Assembly (NCBI GenBank): GCA_964632505.1
Contig: CAZWCE010000011.1
Coordinates: 1-64,000 of the forward strand
DNA: 64,000 bases
Direction of reading: 5' to 3'
Source: CAZWCE01 sp964632505
Lineage (GTDB): Bacteria > Planctomycetota > Planctomycetia > Pirellulales > Thermoguttaceae
The stretch's first letter is position 1. Every line of letters starts with the position of its first letter. The position numbers and the translations under genes are program-made. Below the pieces are notes generated by a model. The model had not been told where the DNA came from. It searched no databases and saw only the letters and a list, made by a program, of their open reading frames with translations. Shown one piece after another: positions 26,236-34,939 of this stretch.

Positions 26236-27255
26236 GTGAATTCGAAAGAATGTATGCTCGCCGCCCTCCGACGCGAGATTCCCGAGAGGATCCCCACGTT
26301 CGAATGGTTCATCGACCGCAAGGTCGCCTTGGAACTGACCGGCACCGACGATCCGATCGCAGTGGTCGACCACCTCGACCTGGACGCCGTGAACCTCCGC
26401 GCCGATTACGCCAAGGATTTCCAAAGCGAGGACACCTTCCTCGACGAGCGGGGCATCACCAAGAAGCTCACCGGCGATGTGCTGGCCGCTTCCATCGCGC
26501 ATCCGATCTCCGACATCGCCCGGCAATCGGAATATACTTTTCCCGATCCCGCCGCGGCCCATCGCTTCGCGACGTTGGAAAAGGCGATGGAGCGTTACGG
26601 TGACCGCAAAGCCGTGGTGCTCAACCTTCGGGACGGTTTCTCCGACATGCGCGACCTGCTTGGCTACGAAAACGCCCTGATGGCGATGGCACTGGATCCC
26701 GAGAATTTCAAGGCGCTGCTGGACCGTTCGATCGAATACAATATCGCCCTGGCTCGGGTGGCCGTCAAACGTTTCGGCATCCAAATCGTCGCCACGACCG
26801 ACGATGTCTGCACGGCCAACGGCCCGTTCATCTCTCCGCCAATGTACCGCGAGATCATCGCCCCCGCCTTCCGAAAAGTCATGCAGGGCTACCACGATCT
26901 CGGGCTGTTGATCATCAAACACTGCGACGGCGATGTCCTCCCCCTTCTCGATTTCTGGCTGGAAGCGGGCATCGATTGCCTCGACCCGATCGATCCCGGC
27001 GCCGGCCTGGACTTGGGGCGGATGAAGCAGGAATACGGCGACCGCATCGCCCTGAAAGGAAACGTCGATTGCACCGGCAACCTCTGTGACGGAACCCCCG
27101 AACAAGTACAAGAAGAAGTGAAACAGTGCATCGAAGCCGGCGGACCCGGGGGGCTCATCCTTTCATCGAGCAACACCATCCACCAAGGAGTTCGGCCGGA
27201 AAACTTTCGAGCCATGATCGAGGCGGTCCGCCGATACGGGAACAATCGTTCGTAA
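26236..27255 (+). CDS. Uroporphyrinogen decarboxylase (URO-D) family protein
   Basis: A 339-residue TIM-barrel protein of the URO-D superfamily, which covers uroporphyrinogen decarboxylase and cobalamin or methyl-transfer enzymes. Family-like segments are RREIPERIPTFEWFID near the N-terminus, TTDDVCTANGPFISPPMYRE in the middle, then IIKHCDGDVLPLLDFWLEAG, ALKGNVDCTGNLCDGT and ILSSSNTIHQGVRPENF. The His/Cys pair in KHCDGD and the conserved late NTIHQGV segment resemble the MtaA/corrinoid methyltransferase branch more than heme synthesis. The enzyme lies beside a sugar esterase gene, which also argues against heme biosynthesis. I chose the GTG at 26236 because GAGGAG lies 7 nt upstream. Confidence 0.85.
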   Translation: MNSKECMLAALRREIPERIPTFEWFIDRKVALELTGTDDPIAVVDHLDLDAVNLRADYAKDFQSEDTFLDERGITKKLTGDVLAASIAHPISDIARQSEYTFPDPAAAHRFATLEKAMERYGDRKAVVLNLRDGFSDMRDLLGYENALMAMALDPENFKALLDRSIEYNIALARVAVKRFGIQIVATTDDVCTANGPFISPPMYREIIAPAFRKVMQGYHDLGLLIIKHCDGDVLPLLDFWLEAGIDCLDPIDPGAGLDLGRMKQEYGDRIALKGNVDCTGNLCDGTPEQVQEEVKQCIEAGGPGGLILSSSNTIHQGVRPENFRAMIEAVRRYGNNRS

Positions 27256-27287
27256 TTTTCTTTTTCATTTATCAGGAGTCTCGCCCC

Positions 27288-28721
27288 ATGAGGAAATTTC
27301 TCGCTCGCCCCATCTTCTTGTCGTTCTTTTTTGCGTTATCGCTCTCCGCCTTGTTCGTTCCATCGGTCCGAGCCGAGGTTTCGCTTCCGTCGCTCTTTTC
27401 CGACGACATGGTCCTTCAGCGCGAGCAGGCGAATCCGGTTTGGGGCTGGGCCGAGCCGGGCGAAGCGATCACCGTCACCCTCGGTGAGCAATCGAAGAAA
27501 ACCCGAGCCGATGACCAGGGGGATTGGGCCGTCGAACTCGATGCCATGAAGGCCGGCGGTCCCTATACGCTTACCGTCGAGGGCAAGAATACCCTGACGA
27601 TGGAAAACGTCCTATTCGGCGAAGTCTGGATCTGCTCGGGCCAATCGAACATGCAGTGGACCGTCGCCAACTCGAACAACGCCGAAAAAGAGATCGCCGC
27701 GGCCGACTACCCGAACATTCGCCTCTTCGCCGTTCCGCTGGTGAGCGTGCCGGAACCGAAGAAGGACGTCGCAGCCCGTTGGACCCCCTGCACTCCCGAA
27801 ACGGTCGCCCCGTTCTCGGCAGTGGCCTACTATTTCGGACGCAAGCTGCATGAGGAACTCGATGTTCCGGTCGGATTGATCCGGACTTGCTGGGGAGGTT
27901 CCGCCTGCGAGGCCTGGGTCGAGAAAGCCGTGCTCGAATCGGACGAACGTTATCAGGCGATTCTCGATCGCGTGGAAAAAGCCAATCCGCAACACAAGGC
28001 CTATCATCTTTATAACGGGATGATCGCTCCGTTGATCCCCTACGGCATCCGCGGGGCGATCTGGTACCAGGGCGAATCGAACGCCGGTCGTGCCTATCAG
28101 TATCGAACACTGTTTCCGACGATGATCGAAAACTGGCGAGCCAACTGGGGCGAAGGCGATTTCCCCTTCTATTTCGTGCAATTGGCCAATTTTCGCCAAC
28201 GGAAGGATGAGCCCGGCGAAAGCGCCTGGGCCGAACTCCGCGAAGCCCAATCGCTGACCCTGTCTCTGCCCAACACCGGGCAGGCCGTGACGATCGATAT
28301 CGGCGAAGCCGACGATATTCACCCCCGGAACAAGCAGGACGTGGGGCGCCGGCTCGCCCGATGGGCCCTGGCAAAGGACTATGGCAAGGATATCGTCTAC
28401 AGTGGTCCCGCCTACCGTTCAATGAAACGGGTGGGGAACAAGATCGTGCTTCAGTTCGATCACGTCGATGGGGGACTGATCGCCAAGGGAGATACGCTCG
28501 AAGGATTCGCCATCGCCGGCGAGGATCGCCAATTCGTCTGGGCCGATGCGACGATCGGAGGCGACACCGTCGTGGTCTCGAGCCCGAACGTCGAAGAACC
28601 CGTCGCTGTCCGGTACGGTTGGGCCGACAACCCCGCCGCCAATCTGTACAACCAGGCCGGTCTGCCGGCTTCGCCGTTCCGCACCGACTCCTGGCCGGGA
28701 ATCACCGCCTCAAAACAGTAA
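27288..28721 (+). CDS. Secreted sialate O-acetylesterase-family carbohydrate esterase
   Basis: A 477-residue SGNH-type esterase of the sialate O-acetylesterase family. A signal peptide covers about residues 1-28 (ending SVRA). The catalytic Ser is Ser120 in SGQSNMQW, and the catalytic Asp/His lie in DDIHPRNK (His345). GAIWYQGESNAGRA is another family hallmark. These enzymes remove acetyl groups from sialic acid or other glycans outside the cytoplasm. The ATG at 27288 has AGGAG 9 nt upstream. It follows the UroD-family gene by 32 nt and precedes the STN-like gene by 16 nt, so one transcript is likely. Confidence 0.9.
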   Translation: MRKFLARPIFLSFFFALSLSALFVPSVRAEVSLPSLFSDDMVLQREQANPVWGWAEPGEAITVTLGEQSKKTRADDQGDWAVELDAMKAGGPYTLTVEGKNTLTMENVLFGEVWICSGQSNMQWTVANSNNAEKEIAAADYPNIRLFAVPLVSVPEPKKDVAARWTPCTPETVAPFSAVAYYFGRKLHEELDVPVGLIRTCWGGSACEAWVEKAVLESDERYQAILDRVEKANPQHKAYHLYNGMIAPLIPYGIRGAIWYQGESNAGRAYQYRTLFPTMIENWRANWGEGDFPFYFVQLANFRQRKDEPGESAWAELREAQSLTLSLPNTGQAVTIDIGEADDIHPRNKQDVGRRLARWALAKDYGKDIVYSGPAYRSMKRVGNKIVLQFDHVDGGLIAKGDTLEGFAIAGEDRQFVWADATIGGDTVVVSSPNVEEPVAVRYGWADNPAANLYNQAGLPASPFRTDSWPGITASKQ

Positions 28722-28737
28722 ACCGAGCGCAAGATTC

Positions 28738-29922
28738 ATGACCTTTTTTCGAAACGCTTCATTCCGGCACTTCGGCTTCCTTTGGCCGGGGTGCCTCTTT
28801 TGTTTCCTGATGGCCGTCTCGCCCCCTTCCGCGATCCTCGCCCAAGCCACGACAGCCCGCGCCGCTGAGTTCGATCGTCCGGCTTCGATGCAGTGGAATC
28901 ATACATCGCTACGGGCCGCCTTGACGCGGTTCGCCGCAGCCCATGACGTGACCATCTTCCTCGATCGCCGAGTCGATCCCAGCCGGCCGGTCACGTTCCA
29001 AGAACAAGCTCCCTCCGTGCACCTCTTGCTGGAAAAGTTGGCCGATCAATTTCAACTCGACTACACCGCCTTCGGGCCGATCGGCTGGCTCGGTCCCGAA
29101 GGAAGTGCCGACGAACTGCATCTGGTCGCCGCCTTGCAGCGCAAGGAACTCGAGAAGCTGCCGCCGGCGCTCGTTCAAGCCCTCAAGAGAAAACAGGCGT
29201 TTTCCTGGCAACGATTCGCAACGCCGCGAGAGATCCTCCAATCACTTGCCCAGGAGGCGGACCTTACTTGGAATCATGCCTCGGCGATCCCTCATGACCT
29301 CTGGCCGGAAGTTTCCCTTCCCCCGATGTCTCTCTATGAGCGATTGGTTCTGGTGCTTTTCGGATTCGACGCGACCTACGTCGTTGAATCGGAAGAGAGA
29401 GAGATCGCGATGGTTCTCCTGAAAGGCGATCGAACGATCACCCATGCGCTGCCGATCCGACGCACCGCTCCCCGAGAGGAATGGAAAGAACTGGCTCCCG
29501 ATTGCGAGTTCGCCGCACGCGAGGGAAGGCTTTACATTCGCGGCCCTTTCCGCCAGGTGGCCCGAGTCGAGGGAGCCATCCGCGAATCATCCCGGTCGAG
29601 GCGATCGGGGAACGACACTTCCCCCACTCCGCAAATCCCGCTCGAAAACCGGCGCTTCACGATTCGAATCGTCAAGCAGCCGTTTCGCGCGGTGTTGGAA
29701 ACGCTCTCGGAGAAGATGCAATTGGAGCTCATTTTCCCCGCCTCGTCGTTACGTGACGCGGACATCGATCCCGAGATGCTCGTTTCGTTCGAGGTGGATC
29801 AGGCGACGGCCGAAGAACTTTTCGACGCCCTGATCGTCCCGACCGGTTGCCGGTTCGAATTGAACGCCGGGACACTTCGAATCATTCCACCGGACGGCGG
29901 CGAAGCCTCCCCGCCGCCATAA
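28738..29922 (+). CDS. Secreted protein with STN/secretin N-domain-like repeats
   Basis: A 394-residue protein with a signal peptide (about 1-40, RNASFRHFGFLWPGCLFCFL and onward). It contains two or three small alpha/beta repeats that resemble the secretin/TonB short N-terminal (STN) domain, each beginning like TSLRAALTRFAAAHDVTIFL, then PFRAVLETLSEKMQLELIFP, and ending with a beta strand. There is no secretin pore domain or TonB box. Isolated STN-like proteins are frequent in planctomycetes and their role is unknown. The start is the ATG at 28738; no good ribosome-binding site precedes it, which fits translational coupling to the esterase gene. Confidence 0.7.
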   Translation: MTFFRNASFRHFGFLWPGCLFCFLMAVSPPSAILAQATTARAAEFDRPASMQWNHTSLRAALTRFAAAHDVTIFLDRRVDPSRPVTFQEQAPSVHLLLEKLADQFQLDYTAFGPIGWLGPEGSADELHLVAALQRKELEKLPPALVQALKRKQAFSWQRFATPREILQSLAQEADLTWNHASAIPHDLWPEVSLPPMSLYERLVLVLFGFDATYVVESEEREIAMVLLKGDRTITHALPIRRTAPREEWKELAPDCEFAAREGRLYIRGPFRQVARVEGAIRESSRSRRSGNDTSPTPQIPLENRRFTIRIVKQPFRAVLETLSEKMQLELIFPASSLRDADIDPEMLVSFEVDQATAEELFDALIVPTGCRFELNAGTLRIIPPDGGEASPPP

Positions 29923-29968
29923 AAAAAAAGCCCCGTCTCCGGACTCCCCAATTTCCGGAAACGGGCTT
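29921..29968 (-). terminator. Intrinsic terminator of the cheY-like gene
   Basis: AAGCCC (29929 on) with CCGGA pairs with TCCGGAAACGGGCTT (29954-29968), a stem of about 14 bp with a bulge. On the minus strand it is followed by nine T (29921-29929). It ends the minus-strand transcript of the receiver gene at 30156-30515. On the plus strand it directly follows the STN-like gene stop but has no T-run. Confidence 0.75.
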
Positions 29969-30155
29969 CATCATCCAAAACGATCGCCCTGTTGGCAGCG
30001 GGAATTTCCCAGCCGATGGGAAGCGACGCTTCGAATGTTCTCATCACATAATGATCGCGGCGTTTTGCAGTGGAACCGGGAACGCTTCAAATAATCCCGG
30101 GCGATCCACCTGGCGCTCGATCGGCGATTTGAGCAGCCTTTTTTCTAACGACCTG

Positions 30156-30515
30156 TTAGAGACCGAATTTCTCGATCTTCTCGCGCAGGGTATCCGCGGT
30201 GAACGGCTTGACCAGGTAGTCGGAAACGCCGGCCTGAATCGCTTGCATCACTCGGGATTTTTCCGCCTCGGTCGTGACCATGACCACGGGAATATCCTTG
30301 TCTTTTTCACGGATTCCGGAAAGCACTTCCAGACCGCTTAACCCGGGCATGTTCCAATCGGTCAGGACCATGTCGAATTCTCCCGGCTTGAAAAGCGAGA
30401 TCGCCTCGGCCCCGTCGGAGGCTTCGGCGACGTCGGTCACGCCCACCGCTTGGAGGGAACGCAAAATGATTTTCCGCATCGTACTGGAATCGTCTGCAAC
30501 GAGCACCTTTGTCAT
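30156..30515 (-). CDS. cheY: CheY-like single-domain response regulator
   Basis: A 119-residue stand-alone receiver domain. The acidic pocket is Asp8/Asp9, the phospho-acceptor Asp53 lies in LTDWNMP, the Thr is in VMVTTEAEKSRV, and the Lys in YLVKPF. The DWNMPGLSGL stretch and the EAEKSRV loop are typical of chemotaxis CheY, which binds the flagellar switch when phosphorylated. The gene is alone, about 11 kb from the flagellar cluster, with its own ribosome-binding site (GAGGTAG) and terminator, and no cheA or cheW nearby. If it is CheY, its target would be the C-ring proteins, including the unusual FliN in this window. Confidence 0.88.
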   Translation of the reverse strand: MTKVLVADDSSTMRKIILRSLQAVGVTDVAEASDGAEAISLFKPGEFDMVLTDWNMPGLSGLEVLSGIREKDKDIPVVMVTTEAEKSRVMQAIQAGVSDYLVKPFTADTLREKIEKFGL

Positions 30516-30996
30516 AGTTTCTACCTCACACTCTGTTCCCGCATAGGATAGGATTCGGGAAAGTCCAATGGACCAGATCTATTCGGCCGGGGCATCTACT
30601 CGATCGTTGGAACACCCGGTGAACGACCTGGAGGAAAAGATTGATGATCTGTTCAAAAATAGGTTGCAAACGGTGGGTGTCAAATGCCGGTGGAAAGAGA
30701 AGAGAAAGAAACTAGAAAAGTCATGAACAATCCCCCCAATCAGCAGTAGAGCAGACAGAAAAAAAGGGTTTCCCGGAATAATCCGGTTCACCCTTGAAAT
30801 CGAAGCGTGGCGGTGCCGTTCGGTTTTTCGGCGGCGGGAGAAAAAAACACGTCATCGCGGAGAGTTTTTATCGGGTGTCGCGTAAAAAGAGTGAACTCTC
30901 CTCCAGCCGTAAAAAGCAGCAGCGAAAGCCCACTCCTTGAGCGACCTTGAATCACGCACGCCGGATCGGGCATCTTGGGATCGACGAAAGGACCTC
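30516..30996. other. Non-coding stretch
   Basis: This stretch lies between the cheY-like gene and the end of the PHA-granule-like gene. It holds only short, poor open frames. A promoter for the cheY-like gene should be here, but no good -35/-10 pair was found. Confidence 0.35.
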
Positions 30997-31302
30997 TCAG
31001 GCGAGAATGCGCTGCATCTCCTCGGTCAGGCGTTTTTCAATCATTCCCTTGAGCATCATCGCCGCCATGGGGAGATTCGCCGCCACATTCACGTTCTTCT
31101 CTTCCACCGTCGTGGTGCCTTCGACCTTCATGCCCATCGCCTTGAACTTGAAATGGAGCACATGGTCCCCTTCCCAGTTCTCCTCGAAATCGGTGACCTG
31201 ACCGGCGAATTCATCCTTCGCTTCGTGAAACCGTTCCTTCAGGCGGGTGCTCGCCTGCTCTTGGCCAAGTGCATGGGGGACGACAACCTTCATTTTCGGC
31301 AT
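30997..31302 (-). CDS. Polyhydroxyalkanoate-granule-associated-like protein
   Basis: A 101-residue protein that resembles the polyhydroxyalkanoic acid system family. It has an N-terminal VVVPHALGQEQASTRLKERF helix, a central set of strands (FKFKAMGMKVEGTTTVEEKN) and a C-terminal hydrophobic helix (AANLPMAAMMLKGMIEKRLT). These proteins sit on or near storage granules; the biochemical role is not settled. No PHA synthase gene is adjacent. It follows the sugar phosphate isomerase gene on the same strand by 102 nt. Confidence 0.75.
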   Translation of the reverse strand: MPKMKVVVPHALGQEQASTRLKERFHEAKDEFAGQVTDFEENWEGDHVLHFKFKAMGMKVEGTTTVEEKNVNVAANLPMAAMMLKGMIEKRLTEEMQRILA

Positions 31303-31404
31303 GACTCTCCTCTTTCCGTCTTCGATGGAAACCGGCCCTCCCCTTGGCCAGGAAGGCTGGGAAGGGATAATGGTGATGGCCGGAATACGTGAACAAAAAA
31401 ATAC

Positions 31405-32247
31405 TCATACGCCGATTTTCTGCTTGATCTGCTGGATGAGCTCCACCGCCTGAGCGATCTCGGCTTTCTGCCGTTCGGGATCCTGCGGGATTTCACGTTC
31501 GATCGTCAGCGCTCCGTCGTATCCCAATTCCTTGAGAGTCTTCAGGAAGAGTTCCGCGTCGACATCGCCTTGACCGAACGGGACTTCCATGCCGAATTCC
31601 ACGCCCGGCTTGTCGGACCACTTGCCGTCTTTGCAGTGGACGCTACGAACCTTGTGCCCCACTTTCTTGAGCGCTTCGATCGGGTTACCGGCGCCGTAGA
31701 GAATCATATTCGCCGGGTCGAAATTGATGAACAGATTGTCACGTCCGACATCGTCGATGAACGAAAGCAGATTCTCGGCCGATTCCTGCCCCGTCTCCAA
31801 ATGCAAAGCCTGATTGTACTGCGCAATGTAATCGCAGATCTCTTGGATCGCCTCGACGACCCCTTGATAGTTCGGATCATTCTTGTCGTGCGGGACGAAT
31901 CCGACGTGCATTCCCAGGGAATCCACCCCCAAAAGGTTCGTAAAATCGGCGATCTGCTTCGATTCACTCAATCGTTCGGCTCGGGTTTCCGTGGGCACCA
32001 GGCCGCTCTGGGCCGCCTTCTCCATCGTCTCGTACGACTCGCCGGCGAATCCCAAAAAAACCGTGGTGATGGCGATGCCGTATTCCTCCATCTTCGCCTT
32101 GAACTGCTCGGCATTCTCGGAGGTGCGTCCTTCCTTCTCGGGAGCATGCAATTGGATGGTCGGAATTCCCAACTCCCGGACCACATCCATCTTGACTCCC
32201 AAACCGGCATCGATACTGGCAAATACGCCAATGGGCCACTTTTCCAT
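31405..32247 (-). CDS. Xylose-isomerase-like TIM-barrel sugar phosphate isomerase/epimerase
   Basis: A 280-residue protein of the AP endonuclease 2/sugar isomerase superfamily. Metal-ligand positions seen in order are Glu in HLETGQES, Asp in FINFDPANM, His in RSVHCKDGKW and Glu in LTIEREIP. Such enzymes isomerise or epimerise sugars in the cytoplasm and often work with Gfo/Idh/MocA dehydrogenases, two of which lie nearby. Three in-frame ATGs cluster at the 5' end; I chose 32247 because AAAAGGAG is then 7 nt upstream. The substrate is unknown. Confidence 0.88.
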   Translation of the reverse strand: MEKWPIGVFASIDAGLGVKMDVVRELGIPTIQLHAPEKEGRTSENAEQFKAKMEEYGIAITTVFLGFAGESYETMEKAAQSGLVPTETRAERLSESKQIADFTNLLGVDSLGMHVGFVPHDKNDPNYQGVVEAIQEICDYIAQYNQALHLETGQESAENLLSFIDDVGRDNLFINFDPANMILYGAGNPIEALKKVGHKVRSVHCKDGKWSDKPGVEFGMEVPFGQGDVDAELFLKTLKELGYDGALTIEREIPQDPERQKAEIAQAVELIQQIKQKIGV

Positions 32248-32514
32248 GATCATTCTCCTTTTCGATCCTCTCAGGGCGAAGGGCAATTGCGAACGTTCCC
32301 GCTAATAAACTAACAAAATACCTTAACGGATTCCCGCCTCCCGCTCAAGTATCCCCCCGGTTCCCTCCCGGCGGACCGGCACCGTTCTTCTCTCGGCCTC
32401 GGTCGTTTTTTTCCTTCTTCTCCGATTGTACAAACGGAACGCATGCGGTAGGTTACCGACATGGAAAGGTGGTCCTACCGCAATTATTTCTTCCTCACTT
32501 CAAAGGAATCTCTC

Positions 32515-32985
32515 ATGGCCCTGTTGCAACCCGGCGAGAAAGTCCCCCAGGTCGGGCTCCCGCTTCACACGGGCGAGACCGTTTCGCTTGAGGAGCTCCG
32601 AGAAAATCGGCCGATGGTCGTATTCTTCTATCCCAAAAACGGCACGCCCGTTTGCACGAAAGAGGCATGCGGTTTCCGCGACGCCTACGGCGATCTGCAG
32701 ACCCACGGCGCCGTGGTGCTCGGGGTGAGTGCCGATTCAGCCGAGAAACATCAGGCGTTCGCCGAGAAGCACGCACTGCCCTATCCGGTGGCCTCCGATC
32801 GCGGCGGAGCGATCCGCAAGGCGTTCGGCGTGACCAAGAAGTTCGGCCTCTTACCCGATCGGGTCACGTTCGTGATCGACGGCGAGGGCAAGGTCCGCCA
32901 CATCTGCCGGGCCCAACTCGATGCGACCAAACACGTGGAAGAGGCGAAGGAGATACTGGACAAGATATCACAAGAAAAAACATAA
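32515..32985 (+). CDS. Peroxiredoxin of the PrxQ/BCP type
   Basis: A 156-residue thiol peroxidase that reduces hydrogen and alkyl peroxides with thioredoxin as donor, in the cytoplasm. The peroxidatic Cys47 and resolving Cys52 lie in TPVCTKEACGF, the C-x4-C spacing of atypical 2-Cys PrxQ/BCP proteins. The VVFFYPKNGTP strand and loop and VTFVIDGEGKVRH near the end also match. The ATG at 32515 has AAAGGAA 7 nt upstream; the open frame further upstream lacks family similarity. A hairpin follows the gene. Confidence 0.92.
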   Translation: MALLQPGEKVPQVGLPLHTGETVSLEELRENRPMVVFFYPKNGTPVCTKEACGFRDAYGDLQTHGAVVLGVSADSAEKHQAFAEKHALPYPVASDRGGAIRKAFGVTKKFGLLPDRVTFVIDGEGKVRHICRAQLDATKHVEEAKEILDKISQEKT

Positions 32986-33014
32986 AAAACGGGAGACGTT
33001 TCGTCTCCCGTTCG
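32981..33014. terminator. Bidirectional hairpin terminator
   Basis: AACGGGAGACG, TTT, CGTCTCCCGTT is a perfect 11-bp stem (32989-33013) between the converging PrxQ gene (ends 32985) and Gfo/Idh gene (ends 33054). On the minus strand it is followed by a T-run, so it is a good terminator for the Gfo/Idh group and a possible one for PrxQ. Confidence 0.78.
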
Positions 33015-33053
33015 GGTCGCGGTTTCATTTTCGGGGAAGATCATTCATGAAGA

Positions 33054-34853
33054 TCATTCATATTGGCTCAGGTCCGGCTTTTCATCGTCCGGGGTGGCGT
33101 CGTCGTCCGGATCGAACCATTCTTCCTGGAACTCGATCGTTTCGCCGGTCCTGGCGGCGATGTTGGTCGTCAGGGCGATGACCGCGTCGCCGAGGGCGAT
33201 CTTCGGATGGCACTTCGGCATGCACGCATCGTCGGAAGCGTCGGGATTGTTGCGGATGCAGTAGGCCCAGTGCTCCAGCTCCTCGGTGTATCCGCGGCTG
33301 ATCTCTCCGGCGAAGGTCCCCTGCACGCCGATGGCGGCCGAGAGCGGATCGCCTTCCTCGTCGCGATGGAGTTCCTTTTTGCCATCCCGGTTCTTTTGGA
33401 CGATGGTCTTGTCGTTGACCGCCGCCGTCTTGTACAGCAAGGCATCCTTCTCCCGTTCCAGCAGGAGCGTGCCCTCGGTGCCGTAGACGGTTTCGCCGTA
33501 GCCGCCGAAGCCGTTGCCGTTGATCGAGGCGTACGCGACCGAAATGCGTTTCTTCCGTTTCAGCGGATCGTTCTTGTCGTAACCGGGGGCGGCATATTCG
33601 TACAGACACACCACATGATCGTCGACGTCGCGGTCGCGCGGGAAGATGCTCCGACTCGCCGAAGCGGAGACGGTCAGCGGATGCTGCTTCTCGCCGCCGT
33701 GCATCGCCGCGATGAAGATGCTCGCCGCGTCGAGTTGATGGCTGCCGAGTTCGGCCATGAGTCCGCCGCCGGTCCGGTTCCACAGACGCCAGCGAATCAA
33801 CTCTTCCATGGCGGGACGATCGTAATCTTCGATCTTCGCGTCCTGGTAGCCGTAATCCTCGGCCGATTTGAATTCCCGGCCATCGACTTCACCGCCTTCG
33901 ACCAGAATCGCGTCCTTCAGTTGGGCCCGCTTCTGCGCCACCCGGTTTTTCCAGAGGAAGAATTCATCGTTGTACAGCGAAATCTTGAATTTATCGTTTG
34001 CCTTTTTGGCCGCTTCCAGCTTATTTGCGACATCGGCAAGCTTTCTCTCCCAAGATTCCAACTCCTTGCGAAGTTTCTCCGCCTGGGGATCGGTTTCTTT
34101 CGCCTCGGGGGGCATCGGCTGCTGCCAACTGTCGCTGCCGGGCTTGTTGCCGCGGTGCCACTGGGCGCGGATGTAGTGCAGATCGCCGAGGAGGCCGTCG
34201 CCGATCATCTTCACGGCGTGATCGTACAGGATGTTGTAGTGCCGCTGATGGCCGGTCGCCAAATGCTTCTTCTGCTGCTTGGCCACCCGGGCCATCTCCT
34301 TGCAGTTGGCCACGCTGTGCCCCATGAGCTTCTCGGTGAGCACATGGAGGCCTTTTTTCATCGCCGCGATGGCGGCCGGAGCGTGCAAGTGCAACGGCAG
34401 CGCGATGATGACCGCTTCGAGGTCGTCTTCTCCCTCGAGCAGCTCGCGGTAATCGCCGTACACCTTGACATGCTTTTTGGCTTCCTCTTCATTCTCCCAG
34501 CCGTACACCTTCATGAGACCGGGCCGGACGGCCAGCGCCGTTTCGCTGTAGTAATCGCCGTGGAATGCCCGGTATTGGTTGTACGGACGAATGTCGGCGA
34601 TCGCCTTGATTTCGATGTATTTGGGATTGATGGCCCCGATCAACACGCTCCCCTCGTCGCCGGTCCCCAACACGCCGACGCGGATCGGCTTCTCGATCGT
34701 GCCATATCCGTAATAGAGCGATCCCAGGCCCTTGCCCGAGGCGACCTTCTCGGCGATCCCTTCATGGAGAAGATCACGCCGGATAAGCTCGCTCCCGATC
34801 GCCGCGTGGAAATTTTCCTTTCCAATCGCTTTTTGTTCCGGAGTCAGATGCAT
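33054..34853 (-). CDS. Gfo/Idh/MocA-family oxidoreductase, degenerate Tat signal
   Basis: A 599-residue NAD(P)-binding protein of the glucose-fructose oxidoreductase family. The N-terminal Rossmann motif RVGVLGTGDEG (about 58-68) is followed by LPLHLHAPAAIAAMKKGLHV, TEKLMGHS (a variant of the EKP motif) and the C-terminal beta-sheet domain with GGGLMAELGSHQLDAASIFI. It parallels the next gene upstream over its whole length. That paralogue has a twin-arginine signal; here the same spot reads IRRDLLHEGIAEKVASGKGL, which keeps RR but has lost the hydrophobic core, so this copy probably stays in the cytoplasm. An extra charged helix lies at about 260-300. Substrate unknown. Confidence 0.88.
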   Translation of the reverse strand: MHLTPEQKAIGKENFHAAIGSELIRRDLLHEGIAEKVASGKGLGSLYYGYGTIEKPIRVGVLGTGDEGSVLIGAINPKYIEIKAIADIRPYNQYRAFHGDYYSETALAVRPGLMKVYGWENEEEAKKHVKVYGDYRELLEGEDDLEAVIIALPLHLHAPAAIAAMKKGLHVLTEKLMGHSVANCKEMARVAKQQKKHLATGHQRHYNILYDHAVKMIGDGLLGDLHYIRAQWHRGNKPGSDSWQQPMPPEAKETDPQAEKLRKELESWERKLADVANKLEAAKKANDKFKISLYNDEFFLWKNRVAQKRAQLKDAILVEGGEVDGREFKSAEDYGYQDAKIEDYDRPAMEELIRWRLWNRTGGGLMAELGSHQLDAASIFIAAMHGGEKQHPLTVSASASRSIFPRDRDVDDHVVCLYEYAAPGYDKNDPLKRKKRISVAYASINGNGFGGYGETVYGTEGTLLLEREKDALLYKTAAVNDKTIVQKNRDGKKELHRDEEGDPLSAAIGVQGTFAGEISRGYTEELEHWAYCIRNNPDASDDACMPKCHPKIALGDAVIALTTNIAARTGETIEFQEEWFDPDDDATPDDEKPDLSQYE

Positions 34854-34939
34854 CGTATATTGCCTTTATCGAATAGGTCCTTGCTTATGGGTTCATAGGA
34901 TATATATAGTGATCCAAGCGACCCGCCATCCAAGAGCGG

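Noticed and set aside
33063..34898. Antisense frame of 611 codons opposite the Gfo/Idh gene
   Set aside because: Shadow of a well-supported gene; hydrophobic and Asp/Arg-rich composition reflects the reverse complement of the codon usage.
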